From NCBI RefSeq assembly GCF_014648255.1, contig NZ_BMQT01000005.1:268294-332293 (forward strand): 64,000 nucleotides of DNA. The letters run 5' to 3'. The notes under the pieces were generated by a model. It ran no database searches and was not told the origin of the DNA. It saw only the letters and a program-made list of their open reading frames with translations. Of this stretch, positions 32,877 through 40,324 are shown one piece after another. The DNA comes from Nocardioides albus (GTDB lineage: Bacteria > Actinomycetota > Actinomycetes > Propionibacteriales > Nocardioidaceae). A program made the position numbers and the translations under genes. The first letter of the stretch is position 1; the number at the start of each line of letters is the position of its first letter.

Positions 32877-35150
32877 TTGCCGCGCAAAGCCGTTCGTTCC
32901 CTGCCCTTTCACCGTGTCGCGATGCGGTTCGCGGCCTTCATCGGCGTCGCCGCGGTGACCGGTCTGGTCGCCTCCGGACTGGCGATCCCCTTCGTCCACC
33001 TGACCGGGGTGGCGGCCAAGTCGGGCGTCGAGGCGATGGACGAGCTGCCGCTCGACATCGACATGGGTGAGCTGTCGCAGACGACCCGCATCCTGGATGC
33101 CCAGGGCAAGGTGATCACCACCCTCTATGACCAGAACCGGTCCTACAAGTCGCTAGACGAGATCTCGCCCAACATGCCGAAGGCGTTGCTCGCGATCGAG
33201 GACACCCGCTTCTACGAGCACGGCGCGATGGACCTCAAGGGCACGCTGCGCGCGCTGCTGCGCAACTCGGCCTCGGAGTCGGGCTCGGTCCAGGGCGGCT
33301 CGTCGATCACGCAGCAACTCGTCAAGACGACCCTCGTCTATGGCGCCGACACCGACGAGGAGCGAGCCGCCGCGACCGAGAAGTCCACGGCCCGCAAGAT
33401 CCGCGAGCTGCGCTACGCGATCTGGCTCGAGGAGCACCACGACAAGGACTGGATCCTCGAGCGCTACCTCAACGCGGCCTACTTCGGTGACTCCGCCTAC
33501 GGGGTGCAGGCGGCCGCGAAGCACTACTTCGGCGTCGACGCCGCCGACCTGACCTGGGGACAGGCCTCGATGCTCGCCGGGATGGTGAAGAACCCGACCG
33601 GCTACGACCCGACCGACTACCCCGACGCGACGGTGGCCCGCCGCAACCTGGTGCTCGAGCGGCTGGTGCAGGTCGGGGACCTTCCGCGGGCCGAGGCCGA
33701 GGAGCTCAAGGAGAGCGACCTGGGGCTCGACGTGCAGGACAGCCGCAACGGCTGCTTCGGGTCGTCGGCGGAGTTCTTCTGTGACTACGCGCTGCAGTGG
33801 CTGCTCGCCGACGAGTCGCTCGGCGCGACTGAGGCCGAGCGCTGGCGGCTGCTGCAGACCGGTGGTCTGACGATCAAGACGACCCTGGACTCGAGCTTCC
33901 AGAAGGCGGCGCAGCGGTCGGTGACCGGCCGCGTCTCGCCCACCGACAACGCGGTCGGCGCCCTGGCGATGGTCGAGCCCGGCACCGGCGACGTCAAGGC
34001 GCTCGCCCAGTCGCGACCGATGGGGGAGAACCGTCGCAAGGGCGAGTCCTACCTCAACTACCTGGTGCCGAAGGAGTACGGCGACGCCAACGGCTTCCAG
34101 GCCGGCTCGACCTTCAAGGTCTTCGTCGGTGCCGCGGCGATCGAGAAGGGCTTCCCGCTCCGGCAGGAGATCCCGTCGCCGCCCAAGAAGACGTTCAACC
34201 AGGCGTCCTTCGCCAACTGCCCCGGCGAGGGCAACTTCAGCCCCAACCCCTACCCGGTCGGCAACTCGACCACTTCGGGCAACAAGAACCTCTACACCGG
34301 CACCCGGGAGTCGGTGAACACCTTCTACGTCCGGCTCGAGCAGTTCACCGGTGTCTGCGCCCCCTACACGCTCGCGAAGAAGATGGGCATCAGCCTGACC
34401 GACCCCGCCCACGAGCGGGTGCCGTCCTTCACCCTCGGCCCGGTCGACGTGTCGCCGTTGGAGATGGCTGAGGCGTACGCGACGTTCGGCGCCCGCGGCA
34501 AGCACTGCGACTCGCGCCCGGTGAGCGCGATCATCGGCCCCGACGGGAAGACGATGAAGGAATACGCCTCCTCCTGCGAGCAGGTGATGCGGGCGAGCAC
34601 GGCCGACGCCATGAACGACATCCTCCGCGGTGTGCTGCAGCCGGGCGGGTTCGGGCAGCGGCTCGCGCTGAGCGTGCCGTCGGCCGGCAAGACCGGCACC
34701 ACCAACAGCAACCGCGCGGTGTGGTTCAACGGCTACACCCCGAACCTCGCGACCGCCTCGATGATCGCCGGTGCCAACTACGAGGGCAACTGGGTCACCC
34801 TCAACGGGCAGCGCCTCCGCGGCGGCTACGTCGCCTCGGCCTCGGGCTCGACCGTCGCCGGACCGATGTGGTCCGACGCGATGCGAGCGATCGACAACAA
34901 GCTCGGCTCCGCCAACTTCGTACGCCCTGGTGCCGCTGTCGTCAACGGCAAGGGCATCAAGATTCCGAAGGTCGAGGGGCTCACGGTCGCCAAGGCCACC
35001 GCCCGGCTCAAGGCGGCTGGGTTCAAGCCGGTGGTCGGCAAGCGGGTCCGGTCGCACTGGAAGAAGGGCACGGTCGTCGGGACCGTCCCCGGAAGCCGGG
35101 CGATCAAGGGCGCGTCGGTCGAGATGCTCGTGTCGAAGTGGCGCGGGTAG
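32877..35150 (+). CDS. Class A penicillin-binding protein (transglycosylase/transpeptidase) with PASTA domain
   Basis: This 757-residue bifunctional wall synthase has an N-terminal anchor at ~15-42. The GT51 transglycosylase has catalytic E108 (IEDTRFYEHGAMD), the QGGSSITQQ motif near 139-147 and RKIRELRYA near 173. The transpeptidase has S411-x-x-K414 (GSTFK), S479-V-N and K605-T-G-T. One PASTA domain lies at ~690-755 (KIPKVEGLTVAKATARLKAA). TTG 32877 is chosen as start because TAGGAG lies ~10 bases upstream and it keeps the basic N-terminus; ATG 32922 is the alternative. It polymerises and crosslinks peptidoglycan at the outer membrane face. The two tandem palindromic elements after its stop probably terminate transcription. 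Confidence 0.96.
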   Translation: MPRKAVRSLPFHRVAMRFAAFIGVAAVTGLVASGLAIPFVHLTGVAAKSGVEAMDELPLDIDMGELSQTTRILDAQGKVITTLYDQNRSYKSLDEISPNMPKALLAIEDTRFYEHGAMDLKGTLRALLRNSASESGSVQGGSSITQQLVKTTLVYGADTDEERAAATEKSTARKIRELRYAIWLEEHHDKDWILERYLNAAYFGDSAYGVQAAAKHYFGVDAADLTWGQASMLAGMVKNPTGYDPTDYPDATVARRNLVLERLVQVGDLPRAEAEELKESDLGLDVQDSRNGCFGSSAEFFCDYALQWLLADESLGATEAERWRLLQTGGLTIKTTLDSSFQKAAQRSVTGRVSPTDNAVGALAMVEPGTGDVKALAQSRPMGENRRKGESYLNYLVPKEYGDANGFQAGSTFKVFVGAAAIEKGFPLRQEIPSPPKKTFNQASFANCPGEGNFSPNPYPVGNSTTSGNKNLYTGTRESVNTFYVRLEQFTGVCAPYTLAKKMGISLTDPAHERVPSFTLGPVDVSPLEMAEAYATFGARGKHCDSRPVSAIIGPDGKTMKEYASSCEQVMRASTADAMNDILRGVLQPGGFGQRLALSVPSAGKTGTTNSNRAVWFNGYTPNLATASMIAGANYEGNWVTLNGQRLRGGYVASASGSTVAGPMWSDAMRAIDNKLGSANFVRPGAAVVNGKGIKIPKVEGLTVAKATARLKAAGFKPVVGKRVRSHWKKGTVVGTVPGSRAIKGASVEMLVSKWRG

Positions 35151-35163
35151 GCGCGTGGTGGCC

Positions 35164-35249
35164 GTTCGTCTAGGTATGCAGGTCAGCTGTCACTTCCCTG
35201 GGGGAGTTCCGCGTGGGGAGTGCGGGTTCGGCTGCATACCTAGATGAAC
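35164..35249 (+). repeat. 86-bp palindromic element, copy A4
   Basis: The ends GTTCGTCTAGGTATGCAG and CTGCATACCTAGATGAAC form 18-bp terminal inverted repeats (1 mismatch). An inner stem pairs CACTTCCC with GGGGAGTG. It differs from A5 at 4 of 86 positions and starts 14 bases after the penicillin-binding protein stop. Confidence 0.9.
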
Positions 35250-35328
35250 ATACCCCCCGCGCGCCGCGCCCGCCGGGGCCGTACGCGCGACGAGCGGACC
35301 CGGTGAGCAGGCGGGCGGTGCGGCGGCC

Positions 35329-35414
35329 GTTCGTCTAGGTATGCAGGTCAGCTGTCACTTCCCTGGGGGAGTTCCACGTGGGGAGTGCAGGTTCGGCTAC
35401 ATACCTAGACGAAC
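35329..35414 (+). repeat. 86-bp palindromic element, copy A5
   Basis: It lies 165 bases after A4 in the same orientation, with similar GC-rich flanks (GCGCGCCGCGCC after each), so the pair looks like a tandem duplication. Its right end overlaps the last codons of the di-iron protein gene on the minus strand and supplies its TAG stop. Confidence 0.9.
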
Positions 35415-36263
35415 GGCCGCGCGCCGCGCCGCAGCCGCCTCGACAGCCTCGCGGAAGGCGCGGGTGACGTAGTCGGGCACCGGGAGGCCGCGGTCGCGGG
35501 CCCAGAGGAGCTCCTGCTCGACCCGGGCGACGTCCGCGGCGAGGTCGCGGCCTTCGTGGTCGACGCCGAGGGTCTCCATGACCTCGCCGAAGTCGGCGAG
35601 CTGGGTCACGTTGTTGACCCCGACGGGCGCGAAGGAGATCCGGCGCATGCGTCTGACCAGCCACTTCTGCCAGGCGGCGAGCGTGGCCCAATGGGCCCGC
35701 GCGGAAAGCTGGTAGAAGGCGTAGTGACCCGGCTCCTGACGCTTGATCGGCGCGATGACGGTCTCGGCGACGGCGTGCTCACCGGTCTCGATGACCCCGT
35801 CGTGGAGCAGGTTGTAGGCGATCACGGCGGAGCGCTCGGTCGCCATCCCGGTCAGGTAGTAGAGCATCCGGCAGACGTCCTGGAACGGCTCCAGGTGGGC
35901 CAGCAGGCCGAGCACCTTCAGCTTCAGGCCGACATGGTCGAGGTCGGTGGTCGCCGGCGGGCGACCGAGGAGCTGCTGGAGCCGGTCGAGGATCAGCCCG
36001 TGCTGGATCTCCTGCGGCTGCCACACCTCGGCGTAGAACCGCTTGTCCACCTCGGGCGGGTTGGGGAGCATCGTGGAGATCTCGAGCACGTTGCGGTCGA
36101 CCTCGAGCTCGACCCGGGCCATGTAGTCGAGGACGTGACCGAAGCGGTCCCCGAAGCCAGCCGGGTCGTTCACGGTGAAGTCGACGGAGTCCATCGGGAT
36201 CGGCGGGTGCTCCTCGCCGAGGCGCGCGACATGAGCGACGAGACGGTCGTTTTCGGTCTGCAT
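35397..36263 (-). CDS. Ferritin-like di-iron helical-bundle protein
   Basis: This 288-residue, mostly helical protein has paired carboxylate/His motifs of di-iron four-helix bundles: E-x-x-H in QPQEIQHGLI near residue 85 and again in RQEPGHYAFYQL near 175, plus candidate ligands in VELEVDRNVLE near 50 and TGMATERSAVIAYN near 140. The arrangement resembles acyl-ACP desaturase-type (fatty acid desaturase 2) and other ferritin-like oxidases, but the substrate is unknown. ATG 36263 has AGGAG about nine bases upstream; a longer frame extends into non-coding sequence. The last seven residues (AAVRLGM) and the stop come from palindromic element A5, so its original C-terminus was probably replaced. 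Confidence 0.75.
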   Translation of the reverse strand: MQTENDRLVAHVARLGEEHPPIPMDSVDFTVNDPAGFGDRFGHVLDYMARVELEVDRNVLEISTMLPNPPEVDKRFYAEVWQPQEIQHGLILDRLQQLLGRPPATTDLDHVGLKLKVLGLLAHLEPFQDVCRMLYYLTGMATERSAVIAYNLLHDGVIETGEHAVAETVIAPIKRQEPGHYAFYQLSARAHWATLAAWQKWLVRRMRRISFAPVGVNNVTQLADFGEVMETLGVDHEGRDLAADVARVEQELLWARDRGLPVPDYVTRAFREAVEAAAARRAAVRLGM

Positions 36264-36340
36264 GGAGGCGGCTCCTGGTGGTGGGTCAGGCAGCGCCTCC
36301 AGTGTGCCCGTCGCACCCGGGGTTGTAATGCGAATTAGGA

Positions 36341-36441
36341 GTGTTGGCCTCGACACGCGCCGTGAGGGAGGCTCCCGAGGCCCGACCACAGGAGAGGAAT
36401 GGTCAGGGCGGGAGCGCGAGCGGGCGTGCCGAGGCCAACAC
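36341..36441. repeat. 101-bp palindromic element with 18-bp terminal inverted repeats
   Basis: The ends GTGTTGGCCTCGACACGC and GCGTGCCGAGGCCAACAC differ at one position when inverted. The interior is also self-complementary (GCTCCCG with CGGGAGC, GACCA with TGGTC). It lies between the start of the di-iron gene and the end of the transglycosylase gene and shares no sequence with the 86-bp family. Confidence 0.8.
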
Positions 36442-36456
36442 GATCAGGGGCCGAGC

Positions 36457-37671
36457 TCAGGGGGTTCCGGTGGCGCCATCCGCTCCGGCCGGTTCGTTCG
36501 CAGCCGTGGTGGCTGATTCGGTGGCGGTCGGTGTCTCGGTGGGCGTCTCGGTCGGGGACTCGGAGGGCGTCTCTGTGGGCGTCGGGTCCACGGTGGGGGT
36601 CTCGGTGGGGGTCTCCGTCGGGGGCGGGTCGTCGGTCGGAGAGGGGGAGCCGGTCGGTTCCGGGTCGGAGGTCGGCGAGGGGACGACGGTCCCGCCACCA
36701 CCGGGGGAGGGTGAGGCCGATGGTGACGGGGCCGAAGGCGTGGTGGAGCCACCACCGGGCGTACCGGTGGCACCACCGGTGGGCGAGCCGTCGGGGGAGC
36801 GCCGAGGTGGCTGGCCGCTGGGCGAACCACCGGAGAGCGGCTCGAGGTCGGAGGTGGTCGGGATCTGGGCGGCGGGCAGAACGACCCCGGTCGGCGTCTC
36901 GAAGGTGCCGAGCCGGTAGCCGTCGGCGATCTGCAGGACGGCCGAGGCGTACGCGCCGCTGCGGTTGTAGCGCAGCACCGCAGAGCGCTGCCCGGCCTCG
37001 GTGGAGAGGTCGGCCGAGCCGGAGCAGAGGTAGACCGCGGCCGCGAGCGCGGCGTCATCGACGTCCTGCGGGTCTCGGCGTCCGTCGGAGTCGGCATCGA
37101 CACCGACCTCGGACCACGTGGAGGGGATGAACTGCATCGGCCCGATGGCGCGGTCGTACGTCAGGTCGCGGTCGTACGCCCCACCGTCGGTGTCCATGAT
37201 CCGGGCCGTCCCGGCGGCCCCGGTGAGCGGGACACCGTAGATGCCTGGTGTCGCGACGCCGGAGGCGGAGAGCGTGTTGCCCCCGGCGCGCCCGTGGTCG
37301 GACTCGACCCGGCCGATGGCGGCCACGAGCGACCAGTCGAGCCGGCAGCTCGGATCGGCATCGGCGAGCACGGAGGCCGACCGCTGGTAGGCCGCGAGCG
37401 CGACGTCGGGGATGATGCCTGCCGCCGCGTTCGCGGCGAACCCCGCCGGCTTGGCCGCGAGGGTCGGGGTGGACTTCGGCAGCGGCTTGACCGCGGAGAC
37501 GCTCACCGGCGGGCGCAGCTCGTACTCGGGCACCTCGATCGGCACCCGGCTCACGTCGACTGTGGCATCGACGCGTCGGGCATCCTGGATCGCGTGGATC
37601 GTCCAGGCAGCGGTCGCGGCGGCCACGGGCACTGCCGCGACCTTGACGAACAGACCGGCTCGTGGGGTCAT
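36457..37671 (-). CDS. Secreted lytic transglycosylase (SLT/MltB-like) with long Ser/Thr/Pro tail
   Basis: This 404-residue protein has a hydrophobic N-terminal signal or anchor at ~6-26. The transglycosylase domain lies at ~85-270: DWSLVAAIGRVESDHGR holds the catalytic Glu, SGVATPGIYG and AIGPMQFIPSTWSEVGVDAD are hallmark segments, and DDAALAAAVYLCSG and VLRYNRSGAYASAVLQIADG close the fold. From ~300 to the end it is almost only Pro, Thr, Ser, Gly and Glu with PTETPTETPT-like repeats, an unstructured tail placed after the enzyme and not before it. It cleaves the MurNAc-GlcNAc bond of peptidoglycan, producing 1,6-anhydro ends. An EF-hand-like DADSDGRRDPQD loop may bind Ca2+. Confidence 0.88.
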   Translation of the reverse strand: MTPRAGLFVKVAAVPVAAATAAWTIHAIQDARRVDATVDVSRVPIEVPEYELRPPVSVSAVKPLPKSTPTLAAKPAGFAANAAAGIIPDVALAAYQRSASVLADADPSCRLDWSLVAAIGRVESDHGRAGGNTLSASGVATPGIYGVPLTGAAGTARIMDTDGGAYDRDLTYDRAIGPMQFIPSTWSEVGVDADSDGRRDPQDVDDAALAAAVYLCSGSADLSTEAGQRSAVLRYNRSGAYASAVLQIADGYRLGTFETPTGVVLPAAQIPTTSDLEPLSGGSPSGQPPRRSPDGSPTGGATGTPGGGSTTPSAPSPSASPSPGGGGTVVPSPTSDPEPTGSPSPTDDPPPTETPTETPTVDPTPTETPSESPTETPTETPTATESATTAANEPAGADGATGTP

Positions 37672-37783
37672 CCTCGGTCACATCCTCGGGTGGGTCACAG
37701 GTCGACGACACCGATCCACCCACGAATGTGAGCCCCGCCACAACGCCTTCAGTGATCTCGGGCCAGACTTCTGCCGAAATTAC

Positions 37784-38809
37784 TCACGTACGTGACAAGT
37801 TTTCGGTCCGCATCACGCTGACCGCCCCCACCGCGGCTGCCGTCACCAGACACAGCAGCGCACAGATCGCCGAGAGCACGACCGACCCGAGACCCAGCAC
37901 CGCCAGCCCCAGACCGACCAGGGCAGGCACCGGTCCGAGCGGCCCGGCGAGCCGAGCCCCGGTAGCCACCCCGCGAGCGGTCGAGAGCAGGGCAGCGACC
38001 CGGCCGACATCGAGATCCTGCAGGCGTACGCTGCCGTCCGCGCCCACCGCCAGGTCGGCCGCGGCCTGCGCCTCGGCGTCCTCCGGGCGTGAGCTCACGA
38101 ACGCCACCACGTGCCCCTGCTCCTGGAGCTCGGCGACGAGTCGGGCGCGTTTCTCGGGCGCGATCTCGGGATGAGCGCGCTCGATCCCGCACGCCTCGGC
38201 CAGGTGCTCGGTGTTGCGGGCGGTGTCGTCGGAGACCAGCACCGGGGTCACCCCGAGCGCGGCGAGCCGGGAGACCGCCGTCCGCGCCTCGTCGCGGAGC
38301 TCGTCACCGACGACGAGGTAGCCCAGCGGGCGTCCGTCCAGCTCGACCCCGACGACCACGCCGAGGTCGTTGCGCTCGGCCATGCCGACCCAGGCCGGCC
38401 GTCCGATGCGTACGGGGTGCCGGTCCACCGAGCCCAGCACGCCACAGCCCGGGACCTGCTCGAAGCCGCTCACCTTGCCCCGGGGCGAGAGCCGTGCGAT
38501 CGCCCGGGCCAACCGTCCCTCGGCCTCGTGCTCCAGCGCGCCCGCGAACCAGCGCAGGTTGCGGACGTGATCGGGGTCCAGCGGGTCGACCGTGGTCACC
38601 TTCAGCCTGCCGGTCGTCACCGTGCCCCACCGATCGAGCACCACCGCATCGACCTTCGCCGCCGCCGTCCACGCGGGCCCCGGCACCGCCTCGATCCCTG
38701 ACCTACGCCCGACCCAGCCTGCTACGACGCGCGGGAACCGTGCCCCCAGGACGTACGCAGCCAGGGCTCCGACCCCGAGAACGACCAGCTCCAGCACCAT
38801 CGAGATCAT
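37784..38809 (-). CDS. P-type ATPase-like HAD protein, catalytically degenerate and lacking the transport domain
   Basis: This 341-residue protein aligns with the nucleotide-binding and phosphorylation region of P1B-type ATPases. It has an N-terminal membrane segment (~4-22) and two at the C-terminus (~285-330) but no 6-8 TM transport core or actuator domain. The phosphorylation loop reads D59-R-W-G-T for the invariant DKTGT, the HP motif is absent (EHEAEGRLARAI), and the hinge GDGxNDxPAL is replaced by SSRPEDAEAQAAADLAVG. The GCGVLGSVDRHPVRIG ATP-site segment and VSDDTARNTEHLAEACGI are still recognisable. Ion pumping is therefore very unlikely; a regulatory or nucleotide-sensing role is possible. 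It follows the PucR gene by 6 bases on the same strand. Confidence 0.78.
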   Translation of the reverse strand: MISMVLELVVLGVGALAAYVLGARFPRVVAGWVGRRSGIEAVPGPAWTAAAKVDAVVLDRWGTVTTGRLKVTTVDPLDPDHVRNLRWFAGALEHEAEGRLARAIARLSPRGKVSGFEQVPGCGVLGSVDRHPVRIGRPAWVGMAERNDLGVVVGVELDGRPLGYLVVGDELRDEARTAVSRLAALGVTPVLVSDDTARNTEHLAEACGIERAHPEIAPEKRARLVAELQEQGHVVAFVSSRPEDAEAQAAADLAVGADGSVRLQDLDVGRVAALLSTARGVATGARLAGPLGPVPALVGLGLAVLGLGSVVLSAICALLCLVTAAAVGAVSVMRTENLSRT

Positions 38810-38815
38810 CCCGGA

Positions 38816-40036
38816 TCATCCGGTCTGCTGCTGATAGCGGTCGAAGTCGCTCTGGTCGCCGGCGACCCAGAGCGGCACGCTCGCCTTGAGCAGCAGGAGG
38901 AGCTGGGTGACGAACGCGGGGTCGCGCAGGGACTCACCGAAGAGCTCGTTGATCCGCTTCCAGCGGTAGCGGATGGTCTGCGGATGCACCCCGAGCACGG
39001 CCGCGATCGCCGGAGCGCTCTCCCGGGTCTCGAGCCAGACCAGCAGCGTCTCGGTCAGGATCTCGCGGGAGTTCTCCGACTCCGCCAGCAAGGGCTCGAG
39101 CAGCTCCTGGGCGAGCTGGCGGCGCATCACCGGCTCGGCGTGGAGCCAGATCTCGGTGCGGTAGGCGAGGCAGTCGATGACCGGTTTGGCCGGGATGACT
39201 CGTGCGTTGACCAGGGCCAGGGCGCGGTTGGCCCAGCGCCAGGCGGCGGGGACGTCCTCGGGCGGCATCGGCCAGCAGATCGAGACGCGGGACTTCGGCC
39301 CTGCCGCAGCCCGCACCTGCTTGGTGATCGTCGCGGTGTCGTGAGGCGGGCAGATCACCACCTGCGTGGGCTCGCGGCGGCGGGTGAGAGCGGTGGCGGA
39401 CAGGGCGCCGGAGGCGATCTGGGTGCCGTCTCTCAGCTCGACCGCCATCACGGTCACCTTCTCGGGCAGCTCCCACTCGCCCAGCGCCGCCTGCACCTCC
39501 ATCTCGGCGGCGGAGGCGCCCGACAGCATCCGGTCGATCAGCCGTGCCCGGGCGACGTCGTTGTCCTGGTCGCGTGCCTCGGTGCCGGCCTCGAACCCGG
39601 CCGTGACCTGCGAGGTCAGGTGGCCGACGTACGTCTTCATCATCTCGTCGAGCGCATTCAGCGCAGCCGCGGAGAGCTCGTTCTCGACCGCTCGGCGGCG
39701 CAGCTCGTCCCAGAGCTCGGTGGTGGCCATGTCGATGCCGGCGTCGACGATGGCCCGGGTCTCACCCAGGGCGGCGACGCGGAAGCCGACCTTGCGGAAG
39801 TGGTCGTCGATGGCGGTATAGGGCGCGGCCCGCCCGAGGCCGAGGTCGATGAAGTGGGACATCGCGCCGTGCACAGCGGTGAAGATGAGCTCGTCGAAGC
39901 CCTCGGTCTCAGCGGGCAGGCTCTCGCGCAGGTGCCGGGTGACCTGGCGAGCGATCGGCCGCACCTCGCTCTCCAGGCTCTTCAGCATCCACACCGCGGA
40001 CCCGGGAAGACCGGGGGATCGCTGGGTCTGCGTCAT
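38816..40036 (-). CDS. PucR-family transcriptional regulator (CdaR-like, HTH_30)
   Basis: This 406-residue protein has a helical N-terminal region (~1-170), a middle GGDEF-related/CdaR-like segment (VTVMAVELRDGTQIASGALS to SRVSICWPMPPEDVPAAWRW), and a C-terminal PucR helix-turn-helix (TLLVWLETRESAPAIAAVLG, VHPQTIRYRWKRINELFG). Such regulators are frequently found next to mce operons and catabolic genes. It is divergent from the mce operon with 288 bases between starts, where a 24-bp perfect palindrome is the best operator candidate. I infer that it controls the mce operon, the HAD-like gene and itself. The inducer is unknown, possibly a lipid or sterol intermediate. Confidence 0.9.
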   Translation of the reverse strand: MTQTQRSPGLPGSAVWMLKSLESEVRPIARQVTRHLRESLPAETEGFDELIFTAVHGAMSHFIDLGLGRAAPYTAIDDHFRKVGFRVAALGETRAIVDAGIDMATTELWDELRRRAVENELSAAALNALDEMMKTYVGHLTSQVTAGFEAGTEARDQDNDVARARLIDRMLSGASAAEMEVQAALGEWELPEKVTVMAVELRDGTQIASGALSATALTRRREPTQVVICPPHDTATITKQVRAAAGPKSRVSICWPMPPEDVPAAWRWANRALALVNARVIPAKPVIDCLAYRTEIWLHAEPVMRRQLAQELLEPLLAESENSREILTETLLVWLETRESAPAIAAVLGVHPQTIRYRWKRINELFGESLRDPAFVTQLLLLLKASVPLWVAGDQSDFDRYQQQTG

Positions 40037-40151
40037 CTCGTGCTCCGCTGCACGTCATGCTCCTTCGTGAAACCAGCCCGAGACGGTATCGACCACCATG
40101 GCACGGCTTCGCCGGGGCCGCCCTCGAAATTCGGTACGTCCGTGCCGCCAT

Positions 40152-40187
40152 GCGGCCGAACGGGCCCCGAGTGCGGGGTTCGGCCGC
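40152..40187. promoter_or_regulatory. GC-rich hairpin in the pucR-mce spacer
   Basis: The arms GCGGCCGAAC and GTTCGGCCGC enclose a second small stem (CCCCG with CGGGG). It lies between divergent genes and could be a leader hairpin or attenuator. No T-run follows on either strand. Confidence 0.4.
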
Positions 40188-40190
40188 GCT

Positions 40191-40214
40191 TATTTGTCAT
40201 GCGCATGACAAATA
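40191..40214. promoter_or_regulatory. Perfect 24-bp palindrome, candidate operator for the PucR regulator
   Basis: Each half reads TATTTGTCATGC, and the site is symmetric about GC|GC. It is AT-rich in an otherwise GC-rich spacer and sits 155 bases from the pucR-type start and 110 bases before the mce operon start. Its position and symmetry fit a dimeric regulator site. Confidence 0.65.
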
Positions 40215-40324
40215 CGGGCACTGATTTGCCCCTTCATCGAATTACCTCTCCCGTGTGACCGGGGCCACACGTACTGTCCCGATCGTTGACGCACCCCACA
40301 TCGGCAGAAACAGGGAGGTCCGCG

